Shown here piece by piece: positions 51,912 through 62,899 of a DNA stretch of 64,000 bases; positions within the stretch are counted from its first letter, which is position 1, and each line of letters starts with the position of its first letter. Under the pieces are notes generated by a model. That model made no database searches. It was given only the letters and a program-made list of their open reading frames with translations, and was not told the origin of the DNA. The stretch covers positions 1,317,001 to 1,381,000 of the forward strand of contig NC_081817.1 of NCBI RefSeq assembly GCF_030704535.1, given 5' to 3'. Position numbers and translations under genes: made by a program. Source of the stretch: Vitis vinifera. Its lineage: Eukaryota > Streptophyta > Magnoliopsida > Vitales > Vitaceae.

Positions 51912-54900
51912 TTGTCGGGATGGCAGCTCAATGGTAGAAGAGGTGTGGGAGTGGAGATCACTCATTTGCTGTTCACGGATGACACTTTAGTTTTTTGTGA
52001 GCCTTCCATTGATTAGGTGTCCTACTTGAGTTGGCTTCTTATGTGGATCGAAGTCATGTCAGGGTTGAAGGTGAACTTGGACAAAAGTAAGATTATCGTG
52101 GTAGGAAGAGTGGAAAATGTAGAGGAGGTGGCTCGTGAGTTTGGTTGCAAGGTTAACAAGCTCCCTTCTTCTTATTTGGGTCTTCCTTTGGGGGCTCGTT
52201 TCAAGGAGGTGGCAACTTGGGACGGAGTTGAGGAAAGGTTGAGGAAGAGGCTTTCTCTTTGGAAAAAGCAGTATATCTCCAAGGGGGGTAGAATGACCTT
52301 GATCCGGAGCACTCTGTCCAGCATGCCTATCTACTGTATGTCCCTATTTCAAATGCCAAGGAGCGTGAGTTTGAGATTGGAGCGGATCCAAATAGACTTT
52401 ATTTGGGGTGGTGGGACCCTGGAAAGGAATTTAGTGGAATGGTCTATTGTTGGCTCAGATAAACGAAAGGGTGGATTAGGTGTGAGGAACTTGGCGTTGC
52501 TAAATAAGGTTCTCCTATGTAAGTAGAGTTGGCGTTTTGCGGTGGAAAGGGAAGCTTTATGGAGGCAAGTTATAAGTGCAAAGTATGGGGAAGAAGAGGG
52601 TGGTTGGAGGTCCTATGTTGCGAGAGGCAGTTATGGGGTTGGTTTGTGGAAACCGATTAGGAGAGGTTGGGATGTGTTAGGTGACAATTTGGTTTATTCT
52701 GTGGGAAATGGTAGGAGGGTTAGATTTTGGAAGGAGATGATCCGTGATTTTGGAAGGACAAGTGGTGTGGAGATGATCCGTTGTGTACTTCTTTTTCTTC
52801 CTTATTTGCTATATCCTTGGATAAGGAGGCTTGGGTGGCAGATATGTGGAGCCATTCTGGAGGGGGAGTGTGGGCTCCTAGGTTCTCTAGGCGGATTAAT
52901 GATTGGGAAGTGATCGAGGTGGAGCGCCTTCTTTTCAGGTTGCAAGGGAGGAGGGTTTATAGTGATGTGGAAGATCAAGTAAATTGGACTAAGGCAAAAG
53001 ACGGAAGATTTTCAGTTAAGTCTCTTTACAAGGCATTGGAACCGGAAAGACGTGAAGAATTTCCTGCAAGCGTTATTTGGAATTCTTTGGTGCCTCCGAG
53101 GATGAGTTTTTTTGCTTAGGAGGCTATGTGGAAAAAGGCCTTAACCTTGGATCATATTCAAAAAAGAGGGTTCTCCTTGGCTAATAGATGTTATTTGTGT
53201 CTGGTAGAGGAAGAGTCTATTGATCACATTCTCCTGCATTGTGGGTTGGCTAGAAGTTTATGGAGCTTACATTTTTCCCTCTTTGGGGTTTTGTGGGTGC
53301 TCCCCTCTTCAATTAGTGGGGTGGTTAGGGCCTTGTGTGGGAAAGGAAAGGAAAAAAGTGTGGTTTTCAGCTCCCCTGTGCCTTTTTTGGATTGTTTGGA
53401 AGGAAATAAACAGTAGGGTGTTTGAAAATGAAGAGCAATCGATTCATGGGTGTAAATCGGTTTTACTTTGTAATCTGTGGGCGTGGACCAGGGGGTTTTT
53501 TGGTTCTAGTCCCCCCTCCGTTGTAGATTTTGTTGATTGGTTAGGCCCTGGTTAAAGGTTTTTTCCCTCTCTTTTGTATACCTCCTGTATACGCTGGGGT
53601 GCTTCCTTGAAGTGCCTCTTTTTTCTTAATATATTTCTCTTTATTCATCAAAAAAAAAAATCCATGCACAGGTGCACCATCTGCTGACATGGTGAGTTCA
53701 CTTCATTTGGAAACTTGATTCCAAATCCACAAAAAGCAAGCTTAAAACTCTTCCATGGTTAAATATCTTCTAGATACTTTATGTTGTCTGTAAATCTTAA
53801 AAGAAATAACCGGGTACGTCATTAGACAGAGCTGAGTGGTGAAACAAGGACTCATGAAACCAACCCCAACTAGTTGGGATTAAGGGTTTGTTTGAGTGGT
53901 TGAGCTGAGTTATTAATCTAAAAGAAAACTTCTTCCAGAAAAAGAGATGAAGTTGTTTCTACAACTTTTGTCTAGTGGATAGAAGCACAAGTGGGCTACT
54001 ACTGTCACTGATTGAAGCCACTCATCTATATTATGTTTTTTTTCCCAGGGAATTTTGTTTCTGGCAACAAATGGAACCTATAAAACATAACATGAGTTTC
54101 ATCATATTTTTTGCTTGCAATATGAGAAATTAAGGTTTTTTTTTCCAAAAGAAAGCATGTCTATGATTTCCATGTGAAATCTCACAAACTACTCTTAACA
54201 CCTTAGGAATATTTCTGATATTGTTGCAAAACTCCTTAACTACTGGGATTAAAATGCATTACTAATGACTAGCAATGTCAAATGGGTCATGGGTCATGGG
54301 TCATGACTCATAGATGAAAAGTCTAAGCAAGCAATTAGACTTTTATAAAAAGGTAAATTGAAATATGATGAGATGACAATGGTATATAAAAAATAATAAC
54401 AAATAAATAAAACAATTGATTTTATCGGAAAGGCAGGAATACAGGATTATAATCAAGCTTTATATGCATATAAAGCCATCTTTTCTTGTAATTCAAAATA
54501 CAATATAAATTGTGAGGATGATTTTGAATCTCAAAACACAATTCTGTGAAAAAAAGGTGTATCTGACCTGAAAATAAAAGAATGATGATACAACCGCACT
54601 CAGCCACAAGAACAAAGACACATATAGCAAATAAGTCGAGGACAATATAAGTCGAAGTCCATCTAACATGGCCCAAATCTGAGGGTTCATCAAAGAAGTA
54701 GGTGATTTAGGAGAAGATCCTTTTTTAACAGGTGCAGCCTGCCCATCAGCTTCATTCTGTTGATCTGGGTCAGCTTTTCTAAGAGCAAAAACAACCAAGT
54801 CAACAATAGGCAGTTTTCCCCTCAAATTCCCTTTCCAATAAACATGAAACAGCAACAAAGGAACTCATTTAATGAGGTTTTCCCCAAATAATATCTAGAT

Positions 54901-56849
54901 GTGCATGTGATAGTTCAAATCAAAGAGCAAAAAATTTAATGAGAACTACATTTATTTCCCATAGAGCATTATCAACAAGCCAGCATGTAAAATGTTCAAG
55001 ATTGTTCAATTTCATCCTATAGAAGATGAAAGCATTCGGATAAATTGTGCTTCATATGAGAAATAAAAAGTTCCTGTATACAGACTTCTTAAACTTCTGA
55101 CATGGTGTCCTACAAGAAAAAATTATGGAAAATAAGCCAATGTAACTACAAGGTAGGTCACCACGGAGATGATAATGGACCACAGGCCAAATGAATTAAT
55201 TTGAACAATGTCTGCTGTATTCAACTCTTACTGTAAGCAAGAGCTTCCTAGTTATTTTAAAGATTCCTTTCGAAGCAAAGAAAATAAAAAATTAAACTAA
55301 CCTGATGAGAGACATTTCTTCACTGGTATGAGATATGTGTCGAATGATCCCTTTTGATGACTGTGCAGCAAGTTCCATCAAAAGAGCAGCAAATAGGAGC
55401 AAAACTGAAAGTAACCAATCCATGGTTTAAATCAACATAACAAAGTAACAATTATGAAAAAGCTTCTTCCAAATGAAGCAAAAAGCATACATACATGGTC
55501 CCAACCAAGCCATTCCTGTGGCAAACAATGACCCAAAAAGTTGGCCAAGGGTAGCACCAGCACCAATGAACCCAAACAATCTCAAGCCTGACTGAATACA
55601 AAGCATAGTTAAACAGGCACAACAATATATACTTATCAATAAACACGAGGTGGCAGCTCACAGACCTCACTGTCCATCACATCTATTATTCTAGCCCAAG
55701 TCGAAGATATGGTAATAAGATTAAGAAGAGAAACCTTGCAAAAAGCACAAATTCCCATCATAAGCCCAAATTTGAAGATCCTGAATAATAGTTAATGGAA
55801 TAAAAAAAAAATAATCACAAACAACTCAGAACTTGAGAAAAGATACTGTCATACCCAAAGAAACAAACCAATTCTCACTAAGACATAAAACCATCCATGG
55901 ACATCCCAACTCACTGAATGTTCAGCACCAGGTTGACTCACATCAACCTCTGAGTCCTCTTTTAAAGTCGAGGATACAAAATCCGAACCCTAGGAAAGGA
56001 AAACCAGACTAATTTAGCTCAAATATGGCCCCAAAAGAATGATAATTAGATTTATTGCAATGATAAACACCCCAACTCAAAAAACATTAAACTTTCCCGT
56101 AATTCTCTATCTTATCTTACCTTCCATTTGGATGATGAATGTCCAGCTGAGGAAGAATGCCACAGAACAAAGAATACCACAAGAGACACACTAAAAAACC
56201 TGTGTATCAAAACCAAAGCCTGGAATTTCAAGAGGCACATATCACAACCCAAATTTATAAGTGGAATTTCAATAAACACTATCTGGGTTCTCACATTTAA
56301 GCTACAAAGAACCCCTATCAAAATGATTCACACTCCGAAGACACCCATGTTGTGCTGTGTCTCATCATCCACATTTAATCAAGCATTTGTTTTGCAACAA
56401 AACAGAAGTTGGTGAAATGGGTCCACCGAAAAACCCATCCAAAATGCGTAAACCTTCGATAACTACAACCATAATTGAATTGAAATGATACCTTTGCTTT
56501 CGAGAGATTGGGCAACGAGAAAATTAGCGTGGAAACAGGCGCTGCCACCAAAGTGAGCGCCAGAGATCCCACGAAAAGCCCCGGGAGCTTCGATAACCCC
56601 AAAGAAATTGCCCCTTCATCGCGTAGCGGAAGAACCACAAAGTAGGCACTCAAAATCTGCAGATCAGAGGGAAAATCCAATAGGGTAAGAAGGAGAAAAG
56701 CTCAGAAACTGAAGAGTCAAAGTGGAAGATGGAGAATGGGAACTGACGAAGAAGAAGCAGGAGGAGGAATGGAGCAGAGCGGAGGTCTCATGAGGATGCA
56801 CCGTAACAAACATGGACAAGATCCCATGTAGGTAAGACCTTGCACTCAT
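46054..56849 (-). CDS. TLC-family (ATP/ADP translocase-like) multi-pass membrane protein
   Basis: Probable integral membrane transporter of the TLC ATP/ADP-carrier-like group (MFS-related); substrate and membrane are unknown. Thirteen exons, from the 5' end: 56849-56748, 56656-56492, 56219-56121, 55989-55855, 55734-55666, 55591-55495, 55404-55302, 54778-54568, 48293-48180, 47234-47103, 46912-46832, 46469-46353, 46140-46054. All join in phase to 503 residues. Hydrophobic helices alternate with loops. Family-like blocks are ISSTWARIIDVMDSE, LRLFGFIGAGATLGQLFGSL, TPVERRKLFAQINSF and RPGRELLFTVVSQDEKYKAK. A charged loop (KADPDQQNEADG...KKGSSPKSP) splits the protein in two. The acceptor chosen at 55,735 keeps the frame; one 46 bases upstream does not. 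Intron 8 holds an antisense LINE. The coding assignment is firm; the transport role is family inference. Confidence 0.85.
48831..49881 (+). pseudogene. LINE ORF1, C-terminal part
   Basis: Open for about 350 codons, with low-complexity Gly/Ser-rich content and then a charged C-terminal part (EEEILTMLKKWIMRKDQKN). The N-terminal domain with the zinc knuckle that plant L1 ORF1 proteins carry is not present, consistent with 5' truncation. Its TGA stop (49,879-49,881) overlaps the ATG of ORF2 (49,878-49,880) in an ATGA arrangement. Confidence 0.7.
49878..53555 (+). pseudogene. LINE ORF2: AP endonuclease, reverse transcriptase, zf-RVT (broken)
   Basis: Endonuclease: NVRGANDSDKRR, CLQETKIQ, GGDFNVI and SDHCPI (49,902 to about 50,570). 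Reverse transcriptase: NFRPISLVGSLCKLLAKVLA, KLDIEKAYDHVSW, GLRQGNLLSPYLF, and the catalytic block LLFTDDTLVF where plant L1 usually has FADD (51,400-52,000). C-terminal zinc-binding region: NRCYLCLVEEESIDHILLHC (about 53,180-53,240). Broken by TAG codons at 49,899, 51,081, 52,014, 52,524 and 53,117 and by frame changes near 52,780 and 53,345. Most TAG codons sit where the family has TGG or CAG. Confidence 0.9.
51878..51909 (+). repeat. Run of 32 consecutive G
   Basis: Homopolymer inside the LINE reverse-transcriptase region, in a place where the family has a short glycine stretch. The frame is open on both sides. Such a run may be a real expansion of a short G tract or a sequencing/assembly error. 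Confidence 0.95.
53855..53905 (+). repeat. Possible decayed retroposon 3' end
   Basis: ACCCCAACTAGTTGGGATTAAGG at about 53,865 (shown here as one motif: CCAACTAGTTGGGATTAAGG) matches a palindrome-containing motif common at the 3' ends of plant SINE/RTE-type retroposons, usually followed by TTG repeats. Here TTTGTTTGAGTGGTTGAG follows. No body or tail is clear. Confidence 0.35.
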
Positions 56850-57480
56850 TTTTGTGATTTTGGTTATCCCACAATAGAGGATTTCTGGAGTGATTGGGAG
56901 GGAGGAAAGGAGGAAGGCAAATTTTGGTGGCAAGGCATTTCCCAATGTTCTCACTCCCTCAGTGCCTGACTTACAAGGTCAACATGCTAATAAACACATA
57001 TGCATTCATATCTGTCTATATGCATATTTTCCCTTATTATTATTTATGTTTTTTATCAACTTTATATTTTTTTTTGGGACAAAAAAGAAAAGAAAAACCC
57101 TCTAATAGTTCTCAAAATTAAAATTAATATTTTAGCTTTACAAACACCAATGTTTAGTTTAAGTTAAACCAACCCCAAATTATAAGCAATCAGTTGATAT
57201 TTAAAAAATTTGTTACTAAAAATAATTAAAAACATTCCCAAAAATAACCCTGATACTCTTTTGTCGTTTGCCTTTAGGCCTTCCGTTTGAACAATTCATT
57301 CTCTAGTGTTAAAGTGTTAAGAAGGCCTCCAAGAAACAAACAAGAATTGCTGATTGCTTCCTTTTCGAGGGATGAAACTCAAAATCGAACTGTCTAGAGT
57401 GGTAGTCAATTTCCAATAAGAACGGCAGCAAATATACGGCAACGACTATAGTATTACAAAAACCATTCAACAGTCTCAAT
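56850..57480 (-). other. Spacer between ETG1 3' end and TLC gene start
   Basis: Holds the promoter of the minus-strand TLC gene. A polypyrimidine/TATA-poor AT-rich stretch lies at 57,000-57,200. I see no distinct element and no gene. Confidence 0.4.
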
Positions 57481-57554
57481 TCATCCACAGCATCAGGATT
57501 ACAGCTAGAGTTTTTTTTTACACCAGTACCAATCCCAGAAAATGTATATGCAAT

Positions 57555-60500
57555 TCATTTCAGCCGCTCCCTTCTTAGCCTCTCCAGTTCTTTCACCATT
57601 TGCCAATGTTCCAATGACAAGGAGGTTTCACCATAACTCAGAGACATTAGCCGGCCCATTGTCAGCAATCTGTAAGCAAAAGAGTCGATGAGCCTCAGTA
57701 GAACCAAACATGGAACAAAGAGTTGAAATCACAAAACAATCCCATGACTAACCTGCTAAAATCTTGGCTGCTTAAAGTCCGATCTGCTTGCCTTGCTGCA
57801 ACCAAGTCATCTTCTATTACCTGCAACCTCACAAGATTAAGTTTCAGAAGGGGCTGGTCAACAACTGAACATAATCATCTAACTTGACACATATCACACT
57901 GCAGCCAAGCGTACTGGGACAATATTATCATATTAAAATATTGAGTGCATTATTTACTATAAAAAAAAATAAAGAAAATATGCGCTACCCCATAAAATAG
58001 AAATTAAAGAACATCCAGGTACCCTCATTAAGCATATTAAGAGCTTAACACAGCTGGCTAATATTTTGCTCAAAAATATGGCAAAAGATGAAGTGTCAAC
58101 TGCCCAGGTGTCAGCATTTGTTTCAGTGTCCAACAATTCGCTAGAACCATCATTTGTGGGGTCCTAGTAAACTGAACCTAAGGTGTGTCCAGTTCCTGGT
58201 AAGCGTACAATTCCTACCAAGTGTAAGAGAATATGATAACACATGTTTGGAAGGCAAGGAACTAACTCGTACCTTCTGCAATTCTGGGTCAATAGAGTTT
58301 GGCAGTAATCTAAGAGTAACCAAGTACCACCTCCAAGCTTCAAGTGCTTCTGTAGCAACAGGTTCAGTGCTATCCACTGAAGAAGGCTGGAAAGGCAAAA
58401 CTAAGTCAGCTGGTAAGATGTTTGATTTCCCTTCAGAAAGAATGAGCAATTGGACGTCCGCTGCCATTTCCATTTTGTAGTACTTGAAGTCATATTCCAC
58501 CTGAAACAGTCATATTCTGGATAAATTGCAAATTCTATACTCCAATTTAATGGTTGCAAACTTCAATCAAACAACCATTCAATGAAGCACAGAAGTGTTG
58601 AACCAAATATCTGCACAACCAGTTCATTGTGCATCAAGCACATCTCTCATAGACTTAACACCAAAAATAAAAAGAAAAAAAAAAACAGGACCATATCACA
58701 CACGCACAGAATATAAATTTGTTGGAAATAACCTTTTGCAACTGCATTAGATTTTTTAGCAATCTTGCATTCTCAACCCCAACAGAGTTCAGGGTCCCTG
58801 CTTTCAATTGGGTCTCATCAATGGTTAAGTGAGAGCCTTCAGCTAGCTGCAGAACTCCGGTTACCAGTCTAGAGCATTGAACATGTGAAAGTTATCAGAA
58901 AAAAACATGAAAAAGGATCAAAGATCGTAATGCTAGTAATTGAATGGAGTACTTATTTCCTAGTTACAACATTAAAAACATAATTACCTGTTCAATTGAT
59001 AATCTTTTTTTGGGGCAAGTGAAGCTGAGTTAAGATAATCCACTGTAAGAGGTATGCGATGTGTGAAAGGAAGGAGATTCATGATTGCAAGGGTAAGCTG
59101 ATTGCCGAACACAGACACACTTTCTTTGTTAAAACATGTGAGGTTTAGAGAAAGCTTCCCCACAGCAAGAGTGTCCACTCTACCATTCACCTGCTTATGA
59201 AAGAACTTGTTACTTTATTTCCATACATGAAACGGATATATAGGGGAATGAAAAGAGCTCAATTGTGTAGTCTCAAGTCCTAACATTTTTGGAATAGCAA
59301 TTGATTAGTGAGGCACGTAGAAAAGGCAACACACCAACTACGATCTCAGATCTGGGAAACATGATTATGAAAAAAAACCACTTACTCTGGATAAAAGATG
59401 CAACAACATGAAATGAGCTGCTAATCCATCATTGCCAAGAACAGCAGTGAGATGGCCCAGCACAGATTCCCTTATCTGTTTGACCAAATGGGGTTTTACC
59501 TGTAGGATCAAAGTGTACCAAGCATGGTTAAAATAGAATTGCAAAACAAAGGCAAGAAAGCATAAGATGTGAGACAATACAGATTCTTAATAATAACTGA
59601 TATAAGGAACATCAGCAATCAGTCACTTAAGGTTAGCATATTTTAATCACCTCCATCACAGGGGAATTAGAAATAAAGTCATGAACTGCAAGCTTCCTGT
59701 GTATTAAACAATGAAGACGTGGTACCTGCACCCAAATGGAAAATACTTTAAGCCAGATACTATGGAAAGACAATAATAAAATGGACACAACAATATTTGT
59801 TTAATAGAAGCTGTATATTTGATGTAGACTTGAAAAATAACATGCCAATGATGCACATAATAGAATCTCGAGCGATCCACAATAGGATTTTTCTTTTTTT
59901 CTGTGTTATAACCACCAAAGATTGATCATGACAAAACATGCAACCAGTAACCACAAATTAAGGTGAATATTACCCCCGGGGGTGTTGTTGGTCCATGCTG
60001 GAAAGTCTGGAATCCATGAACAGCCCACCCAAAAGGTTTACTACATTATTCATCAACAATCTTATTGACAATATTATACTCATCTTTAGAGTATAATGAT
60101 GCCAGATTATATAAATAGATAGAAAACAACTAGTTCTTGTGGAAAACTACAGAATAAAGTATTTGAAACATAAAGATTTAAGCAAGACCTTGCTAGGAGG
60201 CAAATTAGCCAACACATCATCACAAAGATCAGAAAACTCATCAGTGTCATCCTTAACCACAAGCTCAGGATCAAAAGTGAAGACACCAACAAATTCAAAA
60301 ACATCATTCAACTTCAAGTCAGACTCTGGAGAATCATATATCTGCATAACCAGAACTTAGTTAGGATATACATTTAGATTCAGAGGAAAAAAAAATATGG
60401 AACTAATATTAGTGAAGGTAATTTGGATGGATGATATTAGTTGTAGAACAAAATATGAAGAAGGATCACAAGGCTTACCTTAACTAGACAAGGAAGAGAA

Positions 60501-62770
60501 TCTTTGTCAAAAGTAGGCACCATACTAACACTAGAACAGGCGCTTTCACTTACAAAATCCTGTGCCTTAGAAGACTCAAAAGGGAGTTCACCTTCTCGCT
60601 GATGAAGAGAAAAAACTTCAATAAAATAAGATTTTTACTAACAGAGTTTACAAGCATATGAAGTACAAGTACATAATCAATTCTTGGGAAGCAGAGAGCA
60701 TGTGGCAATTGAGTGTATAAAGCATTCCACATCCAAAAATTCAACCTAACTGGATGGTTGAAATCACAGAATTTGTCGAGCCCAATGGAAGATTTCTTAC
60801 TGGCATCCCATTGGACTCATAAAAGATGAGTCTCAGTTATTTACAAGTTTATTTTTAGTAAATCAGTGTGATAAAACTGCACAGGAGCTCAATATAAGAA
60901 GTCTAAAGTTTCACTAAAAACTGGAGTTCAGCTCATGATAGCCCTCAATAATTCCCTAAAATCAATTAATTTGTACTCCTTTCTCTTAATCTTCTAAACA
61001 CATGAATTATATTTTTCATATGAACAGAGACTTGGATTTGAACTTGAAGCAACTCCAAACAAGATATTTAAAATTAATTGTGATTCTGGTCTAGCAATCA
61101 GTTGCTTCTGGTCTAGCCAAAACAAACAATAAAAAGGAAAAATAATTCATGAAATTCATTTCTGCTTACCAACTTTTTATTACTTGAAGAACCCTGAAAT
61201 TCATCATCTGAGACCTGTTATCAAGCAGAGCATGTTAGATACACAAATTATCTAAATGTCCCATTTTCCGCATATTTTTAACATGAAAAAAAAGCAACTA
61301 AAAGGTGTGATTGAGGAGACAGGAAGTACATGCAATTCCATGGGATCAGTAGCTGTGTTGTCATCTCTCTGACGCTTCTCTCTTTGCTGGGATGTCCCAT
61401 TCCTATAACAATTTATCACAGCTTCACTGGAAGGTTCGACCCATGAATTCTGTCCAGGGACCTAAAAACAAAGAAAATTAATAAAACAAGAAGAATCCAA
61501 GCATCAGGCAAATTGCGGGTGTGATTTTGTCCAGATGATTTATACAAAACTTTTGAAGTTTCGGTGGTTTCAGCAAGCTCAGTGGTTAAAATCAAGTTTG
61601 TTTCCCGTCACAAACCAGAGTTTTGGACTCCCTCAGTTCAAATACATCTTTGTCCAAGCATGCTTATGTACATCCAACTTAATAAAAACATGGAAGCAAG
61701 CAAACTAAACTTATAAAGTTATAACATGCATATTTTGCAAAAGATTACAGTAAGAAGCATGGGATCTACAAAAAAACTCACAGGGACACAGTATAGAAGT
61801 CGGCGCTCCCAAACTCGCATATCAGGTCTAGAACCCATAGGAAATTGAGAAACATCCATAAACTTGTTGGTTCTCCAATTTGGACCTTCCTAAAACCATT
61901 AAAAAAGGCAAGAGCTTAGTGCCTCAAACTTTACCAACCAAAAGAAGTGATAGTTAGTAGTTACCAATACGTCAGAAACAAAATACCTTATATACGCCAA
62001 CATAGAGTTCATTCCCCAGCATGTCTTGTATCATTCCTCGGAACCGAACCAGTGTGTTTGGCTGAACCCGTTTGAAATTTGTAGAATTAAGTACTGGAAC
62101 CTACACCATTGTTGAACCATAAACAGATCAACTTACAGACTCTACACCCCAGTTCAACAAGTTCATAAAAATTACCGGGTGGATCTTTCAAAAAGGCCAC
62201 TTTACAAACGGTGGGCGTGAGTGGTATTGATCAAACCATCAATTCCTTTAAAAGAAACCTTACCTATATTCTGAATTCAATAGCATTGGGGAAAAAAAAT
62301 CAAAGGAAGCATAATCTTTGGATTATTGAGATGAAGCACAAAACCTGTTTAGTGATGAAAAAGAACTTTTCCAATTTTCAAAAACTGTTTTTGAAAATAT
62401 GTTTTAATATCAAAACGGTTATTATTTCGTTTTGGGAAATGAAATGTTTCTTAAAACCCCCATTTCACTTGAGCTACCAAAACAAACCCTAGGAGAATCA
62501 GGAAAACCTTAACAATTTGCTTCCACATAAATCAACACAAACAGAAAGAACTCAGAAAACAAGAAACACTTTCCAATGCAAATATATGTTTACCTGAGAG
62601 AGGCCGCCGTTGTCGAAGAGGAACTGACGAAAGAGATCAGCGACGCCCCAGTCTTTGCCGTCAAAGTTGGCCGGATCGGAGCCAGACGCCTCCGCTGCCG
62701 CCATTGCCTTCTCGAAGGTCAATCGGACGGCTCCGAGGGGGTTGGCCATGAAATCATACGGCAGACCCAC

Positions 62771-62773
<3 letters not shown>
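57555..62773 (-). CDS. ETG1: ETG1, mini-chromosome maintenance complex-binding protein (MCMBP)
   Basis: Nuclear replisome factor that binds MCM2-7, needed for DNA replication and sister-chromatid cohesion. Fourteen exons, from the 5' end: 62773-62594, 62100-61987, 61889-61782, 61461-61330, 61214-61170, 60598-60479, 60341-60189, 59725-59651, 59499-59386, 59190-58988, 58868-58733, 58500-58273, 57820-57753, 57669-57555. They join in phase to 596 residues (Arabidopsis about 589). Clear family blocks: NPLGAVRLTFEKA and GKDWGVADLFRQFLFD at the N terminus, VRFRGMIQDMLGNELYVGVY, KIYDSPESDLKLNDVFEFVG, LAVGKLSLNLTCFNKE, EYDFKYYKMEMAADVQLL and LVLPFQPSSVDS, ending SLSLEHWQMVKELERLRRER. The N-terminal half contains a hydrophilic, variable stretch (exons 4-6). 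E2F sites lie just upstream. Confidence 0.97.
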
Positions 62774-62805
<32 letters not shown>

Positions 62806-62806
62806 G
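62774..62806 (-). repeat. (GA)n run directly against the ETG1 start codon
   Basis: About 16 GA units on the minus strand, ending two bases or less from the ATG. It is in the 5' leader and may vary in length between cultivars. GA tracts in plant leaders often bind GAGA-binding factors. Confidence 0.85.
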
Positions 62807-62856
62807 AATGGGGAACTGGAAATGACAACAGACCTGGCGCGCTCAACTGTAAAAAC

Positions 62857-62898
62857 TAGGGTTTTCCCGCCAAATGTTGGCAGACATGTGTTCCCGCC
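62857..62898 (-). promoter_or_regulatory. E2F sites and telo-box-like motif in the ETG1 promoter
   Basis: TTTTCCCGCCAAA at 62,862-62,874 is an ideal E2F/DP site (TTTCCCGCC). A second TTCCCGCC lies at 62,891-62,898. TAGGGTTT, the complement of the plant telo-box core, directly overlaps the first site. They lie 90-125 bases upstream of the ETG1 ATG. ETG1 was named E2F target gene 1, so S-phase expression is expected. Confidence 0.85.
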
Positions 62899-62899
62899 A

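Larger units (their letters stand above)
48831..53659 (+). mobile_element. L1-type LINE, 5'-truncated, antisense in intron 8 of the TLC gene
   Basis: A non-LTR retrotransposon of about 4.83 kb, flanked by a perfect 14-base target-site duplication TCCATGCACAGGTG (48,817-48,830 and 53,660-53,673) and ending in a 10-base A tail (53,650-53,659). It holds the end of ORF1 and a whole-length but broken ORF2 (endonuclease, reverse transcriptase, zinc-binding domain). Because the host ATG of the duplication opens straight into the ORF1 frame, the element was cut at its 5' end on insertion, as is usual for LINEs. It is antisense to the host gene and enlarges a roughly 1.4 kb intron to 6.3 kb. Confidence 0.95.
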
